From NCBI GenBank assembly GCA_016200485.1, contig JACQEP010000010.1:62001-126000 (forward strand): DNA of 64,000 nucleotides, given 5' to 3'. Positions within the stretch are counted from its first letter, which is position 1. Each line of letters starts with the position of its first letter. The notes below the pieces were generated by a model. It searched no databases and was not told where the DNA came from. It worked only from the letters and a program-made list of their open reading frames with translations. The DNA is from Gammaproteobacteria bacterium (lineage in GTDB: Bacteria; Pseudomonadota; Gammaproteobacteria; Tenderiales; Tenderiaceae). Below, piece after piece: positions 42,448-51,863 of the stretch. The translations under genes were made by a program, and so were the position numbers.

Positions 42448-43981
42448 GCGCCGCCTCCTGCAGTGAGCGTTCTATCGCCGGGAGAGCATCGCGAATAAAG
42501 GACTCAAGCAAAGGAGCAGCCTCTTCGGGACGATCGGCATAGGGTACAGCAATAACAATAACCGCTCCGCGGCGAGGTCTTCCTGCAAGACGAGCCAAGG
42601 CCTCATGCAATTTTATTTCCAAGTCATTCGAACTATGGATACCTTCAAACCAGTTCCAATGATAAACCAGGAGATGTTGCTGGGCAGAATCCAGCACCAC
42701 CCGCTGCACGCCGATCGTCTTATCCGTTGCTTGCACATCAAGGAAACTTCTGCCAATTTGGCGCCATACCGGATGCTTTTGACGAACCATCACATTTTGG
42801 GAATTGACCAGCTCCGCCCCTGGCCGCTGATCGCTATAATAGGCAATATCCAACATTACCGATCCCGTCCGTCCCTGGTAAAAACCAATCAGACTCTGAT
42901 CCATTCCAACAATTTCTGGTCGCCAATCGGTAAAATCAGCAGCCTCCACCCAATCAGGATGTCGCACAGCTTGTAAATTAACCGTCTCGTTCGATATGTT
43001 TCTTTCCGACATCCACGCCCAGGCTGGCCACAGCGCAATTGCTAACAAAGCGGCAACCAAAACCTTCTTCTCGCCACTTACGCTAGCAGTCTCTTGCGAA
43101 GTGAATGATATGTTCGTGGGGGCTGCTACCTGATCATCTTCCCGCCAAATCTGGCCTATCCAGAACAGCAGCATAATAACAACGCCAAAAAATACCCAGC
43201 CGTAAATAAGATGATCAACCCCCAATGCCAGGCGCATGTCGCTCAGATGCGCAATCATGACGATCATATAGGCGCGCAAACCATTGGCGATCACCGGCAC
43301 CACCACTGATACTGCAACAAATATCAAGCGTCGATGTAGACTCCGATACATGAGATAGGCATACAGCACACCCAGGGTAATCGAGGCGATCAGATAACGA
43401 ACGCCGCTGCATCCTTCTACCACGGACCAGCGTCCGCTTGGAATTTCAAAAAATGTTCCTTCGCGGAACACAGGGATCCCCGTCAGCTTTAGCATCGCCA
43501 CCGTAAAATCAGCTGTGAAATTCATCATTGGCGGAATTAGATCCTCTCCCATCGGGACCGCCAAAAACAGGAACCCCAGCGGAAACACAATGGCCTTGGT
43601 CACCTGCCAACCCAGAATTGCAAACATAAGCACAATAAACAGAGCCACGGTCGTTAATTGCTCCCCCACCGCAATATCGGTAAATCGGGCTATAATCCAA
43701 GCAAATCCAACTGTGGCTATCAGCGGCACAGCCAATAATGTCGGTTGCGGAGAAAGGCGCACCAACTGATGTTTTAATCGCCAAATCAACCAGGCGCTGA
43801 TCGGAAGGATAAGAAAACCATGGGCAAAGGTATCGGAACGCCACCAGATGCTCACCATGGAGGCCAAAGAATCCCAAAACAGGGCGCCAAACACGAGGGT
43901 AGCGATCAACAACCTGGGTAAAGTTTCACGCCATTGTTGATTTAATGGTTGAATATCTGAAGCACCACCCACATTACTCAT
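42440..43981 (-). CDS. xrtA: Exosortase A with fused EpsI domain
   Basis: The 513-residue protein has about eight membrane helices and the exosortase catalytic residues: Cys191 in VVEGCSGVRYL, Arg236 in IANGLRAYMIV and His257 in GVDHLIYGWVFFG. FAHGFLILPISAWLIWR is the family's first loop. After residue about 290 a periplasmic EpsI-type domain follows, a usual fusion in XrtA. I place the start at ATG 43981, which overlaps the upstream stop by 4 bases. Exosortase A cleaves PEP-CTERM tails of exported proteins in the inner membrane and is tied to exopolysaccharide loci; it is thought to pass the proteins to a glycan or lipid acceptor. Confidence 0.95.
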   Translation of the reverse strand: MSNVGGASDIQPLNQQWRETLPRLLIATLVFGALFWDSLASMVSIWWRSDTFAHGFLILPISAWLIWRLKHQLVRLSPQPTLLAVPLIATVGFAWIIARFTDIAVGEQLTTVALFIVLMFAILGWQVTKAIVFPLGFLFLAVPMGEDLIPPMMNFTADFTVAMLKLTGIPVFREGTFFEIPSGRWSVVEGCSGVRYLIASITLGVLYAYLMYRSLHRRLIFVAVSVVVPVIANGLRAYMIVMIAHLSDMRLALGVDHLIYGWVFFGVVIMLLFWIGQIWREDDQVAAPTNISFTSQETASVSGEKKVLVAALLAIALWPAWAWMSERNISNETVNLQAVRHPDWVEAADFTDWRPEIVGMDQSLIGFYQGRTGSVMLDIAYYSDQRPGAELVNSQNVMVRQKHPVWRQIGRSFLDVQATDKTIGVQRVVLDSAQQHLLVYHWNWFEGIHSSNDLEIKLHEALARLAGRPRRGAVIVIAVPYADRPEEAAPLLESFIRDALPAIERSLQEAAHG

Positions 43982-45222
43982 AATCCGACTCCCACCACAC
44001 GCTCCGTGTCGGGCGCAATCTCCAACGCCGCGTCCAGGCGCTGCAAGGTATGCCCCCACTCATAATCCGTTTCAATACGTTTACGACCAGCAAGACGCAC
44101 CAATTCACGACGCGCGCCGGAAAACAATTCCAGAACCCCTTTGGCAAATTCCTCTGGCAAAGTAGCGACCATCAATTCCACCCCTTGAATTGCTTCTATA
44201 CCTTCATATCCTGCGGGCGTAGTCACTACCGGCACTGCCATTGCCATCGCTTCGAGCACCTTGTTTTGCACCCCTCTGGCGATCCTCATCGGCGCTACAG
44301 CAACCCGCGCATGCGCAAGATAGGGTCTGACATCGTCAACCGATCCGGTCACGACCACCCCGGGTATTTGAACCAGCGACTTAACGTTCTCCGTTGGCTT
44401 ACTGCCCACGATGCAGAATTGGGCCTTAGGGCGCGACTTATGCACCTGCGGCCATATCTCCTTCGCAAACCAGACAACCGCATCAACATTCGCCCAATAA
44501 TCCATGGCCCCCGTAAAGACCACAACTTCGGCACCCTCGGCATACGGATTCTGGAAGCTTAATTTCAAATCATAATGACCAAGGTCAACGCCATTATTTA
44601 CGGCAAAAATCTTATCTGCGCTTTCTGGAGCTAATGTGGCGAACATCTCTCGCTCATGTTCGGAAACAAACACACTGGCATCAAACTCGGAGGCCACTTT
44701 ACGCTCAAATTCCAGCATTTTTTTCGCTTCCCGATGATAGATAAGGCGCATGATGCCACGTTTACTTTCCGCATACTGGTGCCACTTATCCGAGTCCACA
44801 TCAACAAAATCAATCACTCTCGGCAATGTCTTCCAGGAATCATCCATGACGTATTGCGCCATGGCTCCTGAGAAAACAAGCACTGCATCAAACTCAAATT
44901 CTCGCCGCCGCTGCTCAACCCAATGCGCCAGCTCATCACTATAATAATAGGGGATAGTTAATGCCCGCCCCGAAAACAAGGCACCAATCGCCCCTATCTT
45001 TGCTTTCAATGAATTTAATGACACCAACTGGACATCGGCACAATACTTGCCCAATTCCTCTGCATAACGCCAATCATTCGGATCATCCACAAATGTGCCA
45101 AGATGGATATTCCAACGTTTAGACAGATGTTCTAAAAAATGAAACGAGCGAATCTTGTCCCCCTTATTTGGTGGATACGGAATTCGATGCACAAGATAAA
45201 GTAATTCGCCCACTTTTTTCAC
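43978..45222 (-). CDS. XrtA-associated GT4 glycosyltransferase (TIGR03087 type)
   Basis: The N-terminal LLYLVHRIPYPPNKGDKIR and later FVDVDSDKW, RVAVAPMRIARGVQNKVLEAM identify the 'sugar transferase, PEP-CTERM/EpsH1 system associated' family that precedes exosortase A. I chose GTG 45222, just after the FemAB gene stop; GTG 45213 is also possible, and the longer ATG-less extension to 45255 is not. The 4-base overlap with xrtA supports co-translation. Confidence 0.9.
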   Translation of the reverse strand: MKKVGELLYLVHRIPYPPNKGDKIRSFHFLEHLSKRWNIHLGTFVDDPNDWRYAEELGKYCADVQLVSLNSLKAKIGAIGALFSGRALTIPYYYSDELAHWVEQRRREFEFDAVLVFSGAMAQYVMDDSWKTLPRVIDFVDVDSDKWHQYAESKRGIMRLIYHREAKKMLEFERKVASEFDASVFVSEHEREMFATLAPESADKIFAVNNGVDLGHYDLKLSFQNPYAEGAEVVVFTGAMDYWANVDAVVWFAKEIWPQVHKSRPKAQFCIVGSKPTENVKSLVQIPGVVVTGSVDDVRPYLAHARVAVAPMRIARGVQNKVLEAMAMAVPVVTTPAGYEGIEAIQGVELMVATLPEEFAKGVLELFSGARRELVRLAGRKRIETDYEWGHTLQRLDAALEIAPDTERVVGVGL

Positions 45223-45223
45223 T

Positions 45224-46261
45224 CTACCCCAGATTACGCACAAGCATTGGCCCAAGCAAACGGGTCAACCCTAGCGGCAATTTTTTCCAGGTCTCAATGA
45301 AAAGCCGGTATTTAGGATTGAGTGGATTGATATCGGGCATTGTCTTGGCTCGCACCAAATGATATTCATGATACAAAGGCGCGGGCTCAAAACCCCAGTT
45401 CTTCTTGAAGCTATAGGAACCAGTCCCCACTTTACTCCGCCCATAGTCAAAAACTTTAATCCCTTGCTCGCAGGAACGACGCATCAGTTCCCAATACATA
45501 AAATCGTTCGCCTTATACTGACGCGCATCATCACCACCGCCGCCATAATAAGGGAGCACTTCATCCCGAAAATAAAAGTTCATGACGCTACTCACCGGAC
45601 GGCCATCTTTGGTAATCGTCAACACCGAGCAGTCTTTGCCAAACTGATCGCGCAAGACTTGAAAATAGCGCCGTGAAAACACCGGGGTACCTAGGGCATG
45701 AACACTACGGGAATACATATCGAACAATTGATCGACATCATCATCCCATTGTCCCTGCAAACCCGCCTCAATTCCTTTACGCACTACAGCCCGTTGTTTG
45801 CGCGGAATCGCAAGCATATTTTTTTCTGGATCTGGATCCAATTCTTTGCGGAATGTGACATACATATCCGCCTTTACTGGCCAATCAGTATGCCGGGGGT
45901 GCCGTTGCCTTAGCTCAAGCTGGTCAACACCCATCTTATCCGCCAGCTTGACCGCTTCCGCCTCAACGGCTATCGCCGCTGCTTCGGAAATTGCCGCTGC
46001 ACCACCATAAACACAGAATGGCAGCGATATCAGCGAATGACCAAACAGCTTACTCTTGATTCTGGCCAGAGGCAGCACCGCTTCAATTGCGCCATTACGC
46101 TCGGCATAAAGAAAATGTGTTTCATGTCCAAATGCGGATTCAATTACATCCGCCCACGCAGCACGATGGAAAAAGGTTGCCTCCGAGCAATTCTGGACAA
46201 AATCATCCCAGCGAGATTTGTCGGCCGCCGTCAATTTTTTTATTTGAAACCCTGTTGACAT
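45224..46261 (-). CDS. FemAB-related protein, PEP-CTERM system-associated
   Basis: The 345-residue protein is a GNAT-fold FemAB-like acyl/aminoacyltransferase: FQIKKLTAADKSRWDDFV, ATFFHRAAWADVIESAFGHE, SRRYFQVLRDQFGKDCSV, NDFMYWELMRRSCEQGIKVFDYGRSK are diagnostic of the TIGR03019 family in exosortase loci. FemAB proteins transfer amino acids from aminoacyl-tRNA, but the XrtA-linked members have no proven substrate. ATG 46261 has a good ribosome site (GAGG) nine bases upstream, preferred over TTG 46276. Confidence 0.88.
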   Translation of the reverse strand: MSTGFQIKKLTAADKSRWDDFVQNCSEATFFHRAAWADVIESAFGHETHFLYAERNGAIEAVLPLARIKSKLFGHSLISLPFCVYGGAAAISEAAAIAVEAEAVKLADKMGVDQLELRQRHPRHTDWPVKADMYVTFRKELDPDPEKNMLAIPRKQRAVVRKGIEAGLQGQWDDDVDQLFDMYSRSVHALGTPVFSRRYFQVLRDQFGKDCSVLTITKDGRPVSSVMNFYFRDEVLPYYGGGGDDARQYKANDFMYWELMRRSCEQGIKVFDYGRSKVGTGSYSFKKNWGFEPAPLYHEYHLVRAKTMPDINPLNPKYRLFIETWKKLPLGLTRLLGPMLVRNLG

Positions 46262-46272
46262 TGTCGTTGGCC

Positions 46273-47115
46273 TCAATTGCTCTTCGTGGGCAGAAAAATG
46301 TCGTCCATGCGCCCCCAGTGAAAATCTTTTAGCAAAGACTGCAATCTTGACTCCATCTTGCCAAGATTAAGATAATGACGAAACCGAGTTTTAAGATTGA
46401 GCCCTTTCGGTCGCGGCTGGTCAACATCAATCTCCCAGGGATGAAAATAAAACATCCCCGATTGACCTTCACCATGATTCACTCGACGCAATGCCCAACG
46501 ATAAACCGGATACGGCACCAATCTAAAATAGCCACCGCCGCCACAAGGCATGCGTCTTCCCCCGACAACCAGCGTAGTAACCGGAATTTCTATTAAGCCA
46601 CCTTCACCATTGGGATAAAACTGGAATCGTGGCGCCTGCGGCATACCATAAAGGTCGTGCTTAATTGGGTAGATGCTGGAGCTATATTCGTGCCCGGCCT
46701 CTTGTAGCGCTTCCAGCGCCCAGAGATTTTTTTCACCGATCGAATAACTTGCCGCCCGATAACCGCGAACTGAACAACCACCCATATCCTCTAACAGCTT
46801 CTTGGTGCGCGCCACATCATCACCAAATTCAGACCGGGTTTGTTCTGTCACCCGCACATGCGAGTAACCATGGCTCGCAAGCTCATGCCCTTCATCAACA
46901 ATGCGGCGGATCAGTTGTGGATAACGCTCCGCCACCCAACCCAGCACAAAAAAGGTCGCTTGTACCTTGTTTTCACCGAAAATATCCAGAATTCGATTCG
47001 TATTACAATCCACACGACAGGAGAGACTTCCCCACTCATCGCGCTTGATATAAGGTTCGAATGCCGAGACCTGAAAATAATCCTCGACATCCACCGTCAT
47101 TGCGTTTCGAATCAT
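46273..47115 (-). CDS. XrtA system polysaccharide deacetylase
   Basis: The 280-residue protein starts IRNAMTVDVEDYFQVSAFE (metal Asp in the deacetylase motif), has HELASHGYSHVRVTEQT with the HxxxH metal site at about residue 77, and FRAASYSIGEKNLWAL, matching the 'polysaccharide deacetylase, PEP-CTERM locus subfamily'. ATG 47115 fits the family's short N-terminus; the frame's upstream extension overlaps the epimerase gene and is not family-like. It removes acetyl groups from amino sugars of the exopolysaccharide. Confidence 0.9.
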   Translation of the reverse strand: MIRNAMTVDVEDYFQVSAFEPYIKRDEWGSLSCRVDCNTNRILDIFGENKVQATFFVLGWVAERYPQLIRRIVDEGHELASHGYSHVRVTEQTRSEFGDDVARTKKLLEDMGGCSVRGYRAASYSIGEKNLWALEALQEAGHEYSSSIYPIKHDLYGMPQAPRFQFYPNGEGGLIEIPVTTLVVGGRRMPCGGGGYFRLVPYPVYRWALRRVNHGEGQSGMFYFHPWEIDVDQPRPKGLNLKTRFRHYLNLGKMESRLQSLLKDFHWGRMDDIFLPTKSN

Positions 47116-47131
47116 GAGTTGGCCAGCTTCA

Positions 47132-48265
47132 TTACAAGTGGGAGCTAAATTCGCGCTCAAGAATGGCGACAATGCGTTCGGCTGCCCGCCCATCCCAATA
47201 TTCCGGGATACGTCCTGTTTTACCGCCACTCTGCAAAACATCCGCCACAGCCACTTCGATTTTTTGCGTATTAATTCCTACAATCGTATTGGTACCATCC
47301 GTCACCGTAATAGGACGTTCTGTATTTTCACGCATCGTAATACAAGGCACGCCCAGTGCCGTCGTTTCTTCCTGAATTCCACCTGAATCCGTTAACACGA
47401 TTCTGGCCTGCTGCATCAAGCCCAGCAATTCGAGATAACCTAACGGAGCTGTACGCACGATGCGTGGCGTATTCAGCAACCCATCAAATCCTCCTGCCGT
47501 AATTCTACTCGCTGTGCGAGGATGCACAGGAAATACCAATGGAATTGAATCACTGACACGTCGCAGAGACGTCAACAAGGTGCCAAGCACTTCAGGATTA
47601 TCAACGTTGGAAGGGCGATGCAGGGTGACAATGGCAAAACCTACCGCGCCACCCAAGACCCTGTCGGCGTCCTTGCCCAGAGTTTTGGCCGCTGGTATTG
47701 CACGCGTTAAATTGGTGCGTAGCGTATCAATCATGACATTACCGACAAAATGAATCGCATCCGCCGGTATGCCTTCACGCGCAAGATTTTCCTGCGCCGA
47801 CCGCTCCGTGGTAAAAAGGTAATCCGAAATCTGATCTGTCAGCACCCGGTTCACTTCTTCAGGCATGGCGCGATCATAGCTGCGCAGCCCAGCCTCGACA
47901 TGAAGCACTTTGATGCCTTTCTTGGATGCCACCAAGGCACAGGCAATTGTGGAATTAACATCGCCTACAACTAATATCGCCGCCGGATGATGCTCATCCA
48001 ACACCGGCTCAAAGCGGCGCATGATTTCAGCCGTCTGCTGGGCATGACTACCTGAGCCCACACCAAGATCGACATCCGGCTCCGGGATTCCAAGCTGATC
48101 AAAAAACTGATGCTTCATTTCGGCATCATAATGTTGACCCGTATGCACCAAAAAAGCCGCCAGCCCGGAATCCGGTCGCCTCAATTGCGCCATGATGGGC
48201 GCAATCTTCATGAAATTGGGTCGCGCCCCGACGACGCACATGATTAAAGGCTTTTTTTTCATCAC
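47132..48265 (-). CDS. wecB: UDP-N-acetylglucosamine 2-epimerase (non-hydrolysing), exosortase locus copy
   Basis: The 377-residue enzyme contains VGARPNFMKIAPIMAQL, LVVGDVNSTIACALVA, HVEAGLRSYDRAMPEEVNR, VTLHRPSNVD and LTDSGGIQEETTALGVPCITMR, all diagnostic of the non-hydrolysing 2-epimerase. It makes UDP-ManNAc for the exopolysaccharide. It differs clearly from the other copy at 7380-8510 (GDVNST versus GDTTTS; TLHRPSN versus TAHRRES), so they are not a recent duplication. It precedes the deacetylase gene by 16 bases. Confidence 0.93.
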   Translation of the reverse strand: MMKKKPLIMCVVGARPNFMKIAPIMAQLRRPDSGLAAFLVHTGQHYDAEMKHQFFDQLGIPEPDVDLGVGSGSHAQQTAEIMRRFEPVLDEHHPAAILVVGDVNSTIACALVASKKGIKVLHVEAGLRSYDRAMPEEVNRVLTDQISDYLFTTERSAQENLAREGIPADAIHFVGNVMIDTLRTNLTRAIPAAKTLGKDADRVLGGAVGFAIVTLHRPSNVDNPEVLGTLLTSLRRVSDSIPLVFPVHPRTASRITAGGFDGLLNTPRIVRTAPLGYLELLGLMQQARIVLTDSGGIQEETTALGVPCITMRENTERPITVTDGTNTIVGINTQKIEVAVADVLQSGGKTGRIPEYWDGRAAERIVAILEREFSSHL

Positions 48266-48360
48266 TCAGCAACTCTCAATTCATCAATCAACTATTATTA
48301 ACCTGACGGCTAGGTTAAATCCATGATAGCAACTGCCAACCGGCTCCATATTCAATGTAG

Positions 48361-48470
48361 GGTGGGTTAGCGTTTTTTGCGTAACCCACCAAGCGTTGCG
48401 TAGCAACACAACCTGTTTTTTAAGGAGTGCCTAGCGGCACAGTTGGCGGGTTACGGCGCAAAAAGCGCGC
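48361..48470. repeat. Intergenic palindromic repeat element
   Basis: GGTGGGTTA (48361-48369) and TAACCCACC (48382-48390) form a 9-base inverted repeat, and a partner-like piece GGGTTACGGCGC lies at 48448-48459. This wording (GTAGGGTGGGTTAGC...GCGTAACCCACC) is common in intergenic repeats of proteobacteria. It separates the epimerase gene from the ATPase gene and could modulate message stability inside the operon. Confidence 0.55.
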
Positions 48471-48485
48471 ATCCAGCCCATCCAT

Positions 48486-49385
48486 TTATCCCGCCTCAGG
48501 CGCAACATCAACTCCGACATGTCTGGAGGCTACTGCCTGACGCTCTATTTCATCCTTGCGCTCAACGGCATCAGGCGCTTCATGCTGCAACTCATTGGCA
48601 ACCTGGGACACATGCTCCTTGCCAATCTCGTGCAATTCTTCCAAATATCCAAATAACAACAAACGATCACAAAAATTGTTAATCTTGCGCGGAACACCAC
48701 CCGTGAATTGATAAATAGACTCAAAAGCTTCATCGCTAAATTGCGGATCACCCGCCCAGCCCACACGCTGCAGTCGATGCTCGATATACGCCTTGGTTTC
48801 ATCCAGATTCAACGGCTCCAGATGATAGGCCGCGATGATGCGCTGCCTGACCTGCTCCAACTCTGACGCCTGTAGCGTGTTGCGAAACTGCTGCTGCCCG
48901 AGCAAGAAACATTGCAGCATTGCGCGTCCACCGACCTGATAATTGGACAACATCCGCAACTCTTCCAATGACCGCGCCGGAAGATTTTGCGCCTCATCAA
49001 CCACCAAAAGAATTCGCTTACCTTCACGGGTTTTGGCTTGAAAAAAGGTCTCGAGGTTCTTGAGAATAATGGCCTTACTCGCCCCCTCATGCGCCAACCC
49101 AAACGAGGCTGCCACCATACGCAAGGTATCATCCACCTCCAGTTGCGTCGTCACCAGCTGCGCGGCAACTACATTCTCCTTGGCGAGATCTTCAAAGAGC
49201 GCGCGCACCAGCGTCGTCTTACCGGTTCCGATACCGCCCGTAATCACGATGAAGCCTTCGCCCTGGCTCAAGCCATAACGCAAATAGGACATCGCCCGCT
49301 TATGGCCACGACTGCCAAAGAAGAAACGCGGATCAGGACTTAACTGAAAGGGCTTGGCATTAAGTTTATAGAATGATTCGTACAT
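48486..49385 (-). CDS. XrtA-associated ATPase (ExeA-like AAA)
   Basis: The 299-residue protein opens YESFYKLNAKPFQLSPDPRF and has Walker A VITGGIGTGKTTLVR (about residue 46), Walker B ILLVVDEAQNLP and the sensor region RRIIAAYHLEPLNLDETKAYIEHRL, matching the 'secretion ATPase, PEP-CTERM locus subfamily' related to ExeA/GspA. It is probably a cytoplasmic or membrane-peripheral ATPase that powers or regulates exopolysaccharide or protein export. It lies 11 bases downstream of the barrel gene. It is somewhat shorter than many relatives, ending soon after the AAA module. Confidence 0.9.
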   Translation of the reverse strand: MYESFYKLNAKPFQLSPDPRFFFGSRGHKRAMSYLRYGLSQGEGFIVITGGIGTGKTTLVRALFEDLAKENVVAAQLVTTQLEVDDTLRMVAASFGLAHEGASKAIILKNLETFFQAKTREGKRILLVVDEAQNLPARSLEELRMLSNYQVGGRAMLQCFLLGQQQFRNTLQASELEQVRQRIIAAYHLEPLNLDETKAYIEHRLQRVGWAGDPQFSDEAFESIYQFTGGVPRKINNFCDRLLLFGYLEELHEIGKEHVSQVANELQHEAPDAVERKDEIERQAVASRHVGVDVAPEAG

Positions 49386-49396
49386 GGCATTTATCT

Positions 49397-50962
49397 CTAA
49401 AATGTGACAGCCAAATGTAGCGCAACCCGGTTTTCCTGATATTCATTCGTATTATTTGCAGCATCTTCCTTGGCGTGACGAAAATCAAGCCAGGTGCTGG
49501 CGCGCGGTGAAATTGTTCTATGCAAGGCAATATCTGAAATGCGAGTTTCACGAACGCCGGTCAGCTCATTATTACGCATAGTTACACTATGACTTAGGTT
49601 AAGACTGGATCGCGGGGCAAATTTCCAATTCACCCCAAGTACCCCGCCATTAGCCGACTCACTCCTGGGCGTTAGTTGATATTTGCGATTTTCATGAAAC
49701 CCGGACACGGAGAATTGAGTTTTTCCGGTATTTATGGTTGTCTTCAATTGTGTATAGGCACGATCAAACTCTTCATTTGTTAATAAGAACGGACGTCCAT
49801 TAACCACAAACTTTGAACTTTGATTAAACAGATTAACAAAATCATCGGGCGACATGGATGATGCCATGGACAGTATCTGCTCCCGTGATGCCAAAGTAAT
49901 ATCGCTCGTAATTTCCTCGCTATGACTCAACACCCATTGGCTACGGCGAGTACGGTGATTGAATGATGCATCCCACTTCTCGCCCGGATATATCCCCACC
50001 TCACGCTTCAGATAATTCGCCTTTAGCGTGGTGCGTTCCGTGGGCGTCCATTCAACCCTGCCTCGCCCCTCCTTATCACCGGAGGTTGCCTCAAACAACC
50101 AACGCGGTGTCGGCTCCCAGATAACACCCGCGCTCCAATAACTTCCCTCTGCGAACTTCCGCTGACTGGCGATTGTCCCGGCTTCTCTGCCCGCATACCC
50201 CACGAGGCTAATCCAACGCCGAGGGCGATACTGCAAATGTCCTGCTGAACTTTTACGCTCAGAATCAGCGCCCACTTCACGATCATCTCGCGTTTGGTTG
50301 TAACTCATCCCCCAAAAGAAATGAGTCGCATGCCGGCCATTGTTAAGCCTGGCACTGGCTTCATCAGTGACCGCATCACTGGCGCCACCGCCACCATAAT
50401 AAACACTCCTGTGCGAATATTTCAGCTCGGCCTCAGCCACTGTGCCAATTGCATGCCGCAGGATTGGAGTTACCTCAGTGGTTACCACATCAGTACGATT
50501 GTTGGTGATATTGAGATTATCCGTCGTCAATCCTTGATTTGAATCAATGACAGTTTGTGATATCGAAGCGCCACCCTCAAGGAAAAACCAATCCCTAACA
50601 AGCTCTGCATCAGCTTTACCCAGTAATTGCTGATACGTTTTATTGCGACTACTTTCGCGGGCGTAATACAAATTTTCCAGATTATAGGCAAGATCAAGCC
50701 TTGCCCTCCCACCCCGGGCATGTATATCGACACCAGGATTCAACGAAGTAATATATTCATCCTGCTTATTATCCGCCGACAGACTGACATTGTTGGTATA
50801 GGTTTCCGAAAGACTCAGCCGGGGTGTCACGTGCCAATCCGCCATTGACGGCGTTACAACAAAAGAAATCACGCACCCCCACAAAACAAGAAGCGCCGTT
50901 GCCGGGCGCTTGCTGCTTCGCTCATACCCTCCCCTCAAAGGGGATCGGCCATCACTCACCAT
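49397..50962 (-). CDS. Outer-membrane beta-barrel protein, PEP-CTERM system-associated (TIGR03016 type)
   Basis: The 521-residue protein has a signal segment TALLVLWGCVISFVVTPSMA followed by DWHVTPRLSLSETYTNNVSL, the family's mature start. Alternating polar/hydrophobic strands continue to the C-terminus, which ends VALHLAVTF, an outer-membrane barrel signature with terminal Phe. It is likely the outer-membrane export or assembly component for the exopolysaccharide. ATG 50962 overlaps the kinase stop; an in-frame ATG at 50980 is an alternative. The long basic lead before the signal is unusual. Confidence 0.86.
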   Translation of the reverse strand: MVSDGRSPLRGGYERSSKRPATALLVLWGCVISFVVTPSMADWHVTPRLSLSETYTNNVSLSADNKQDEYITSLNPGVDIHARGGRARLDLAYNLENLYYARESSRNKTYQQLLGKADAELVRDWFFLEGGASISQTVIDSNQGLTTDNLNITNNRTDVVTTEVTPILRHAIGTVAEAELKYSHRSVYYGGGGASDAVTDEASARLNNGRHATHFFWGMSYNQTRDDREVGADSERKSSAGHLQYRPRRWISLVGYAGREAGTIASQRKFAEGSYWSAGVIWEPTPRWLFEATSGDKEGRGRVEWTPTERTTLKANYLKREVGIYPGEKWDASFNHRTRRSQWVLSHSEEITSDITLASREQILSMASSMSPDDFVNLFNQSSKFVVNGRPFLLTNEEFDRAYTQLKTTINTGKTQFSVSGFHENRKYQLTPRSESANGGVLGVNWKFAPRSSLNLSHSVTMRNNELTGVRETRISDIALHRTISPRASTWLDFRHAKEDAANNTNEYQENRVALHLAVTF

Positions 50963-51824
50963 ATGAACCGTAATATCCATAATAATCGGTCCCGAGTGAC
51001 GCGCGGCTCTTATTCAATACCAGCCCAACCACTTTTTCATCGTCACCCAGCAATGACAAGGATTCATTCAATTCCTGCTTGGTTGTCTTTTCGGATTCCA
51101 CCACCATGACAACTTGCCCCACCCATTGTGCCAACACACTCGCTTCAGTTGTCGCCAGCAGTGGCGGTGAATCAAAAATCACCACGCGGTCGGGATAGCG
51201 CTGCGACAATTCTTCCGTCAAGCGCTGCATCGCTTCACTGGCCAACAGTTCCGTCGAATGGATGTGACGGCGCCCGGCAGGCAGCAATCGCAGATTGGGC
51301 ACATTGGTCCGCAACATCACCTCCGGCAGATCCATCGATTCGTCGAGCAAGTAATCCACCAATCCTGCGCCGGTCTCGATGCCCAATATCCGGCTGATCG
51401 ACGGCTTGGCGACATCGGAATCCACCAACAGCACCGTTTTGTCGCGCTCTTTAGCGATGCTCATCGCGAGATTGAGCGATGTAAACGATTTACCCTCGCC
51501 AGGCCGTGAGCTGGTCACCATAATCAAATTGCCATTTTTGATTTGCGCCGCACCGCGTGCAAAGGCATTGAGCAACAATGGGCGCTTGATATGACGCATC
51601 TCTTCGGCCAATTGAGTTCGGCCTGTTTCCGGCGTCAAATAACCCGAACGCTCCATGCGCCCAAGATTGAGCATGACCCGCCCCGATTGAGATGCCGATG
51701 ATTGAGCACTTTCTACTACCCCTGCGGCGACATTGGCAGCGGATAGCGGTACGTCATTTGGGCGACTCACGGGGGATGCCGCACCCTGATTCAGTTTCTC
51801 AATTGCCTTTTCAATTGTACTCAT
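50952..51824 (-). CDS. XrtA-associated tyrosine autokinase (Wzc-type kinase domain)
   Basis: The 290-residue protein is a cytoplasmic BY-kinase: STIEKAIEKLNQGA start, Walker A MVTSSRPGEGKSFTSLNLA at about residue 106, Walker A' TVLLVDSDVAKPS and Walker B VVIFDSPPLL. A Tyr-rich C-terminal tail (DYYGYYGSYGE) is the usual autophosphorylation cluster. It works with the separate Wzz-like chain-length protein encoded just upstream to control polymer length and export. ATG 51824 matches the family start; the frame extension to 51857 is not family-like. Confidence 0.92.
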   Translation of the reverse strand: MSTIEKAIEKLNQGAASPVSRPNDVPLSAANVAAGVVESAQSSASQSGRVMLNLGRMERSGYLTPETGRTQLAEEMRHIKRPLLLNAFARGAAQIKNGNLIMVTSSRPGEGKSFTSLNLAMSIAKERDKTVLLVDSDVAKPSISRILGIETGAGLVDYLLDESMDLPEVMLRTNVPNLRLLPAGRRHIHSTELLASEAMQRLTEELSQRYPDRVVIFDSPPLLATTEASVLAQWVGQVVMVVESEKTTKQELNESLSLLGDDEKVVGLVLNKSRASLGTDYYGYYGSYGE

Positions 51825-51863
51825 CGTCTTACCCAGTTGTGTTGCTACGCAACTCAATCGTAG

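Noticed and set aside
46273-47241. Longer deacetylase start at 47241
   Set aside because: The extra N-terminal residues read through the epimerase gene's 3' end and do not match the family, which begins at the MTVDVEDYFQ segment.
48361-48470. CRISPR or transposon end
   Set aside because: Only a single palindromic unit with a degenerate partner, no regularly spaced repeats and no transposase gene nearby.
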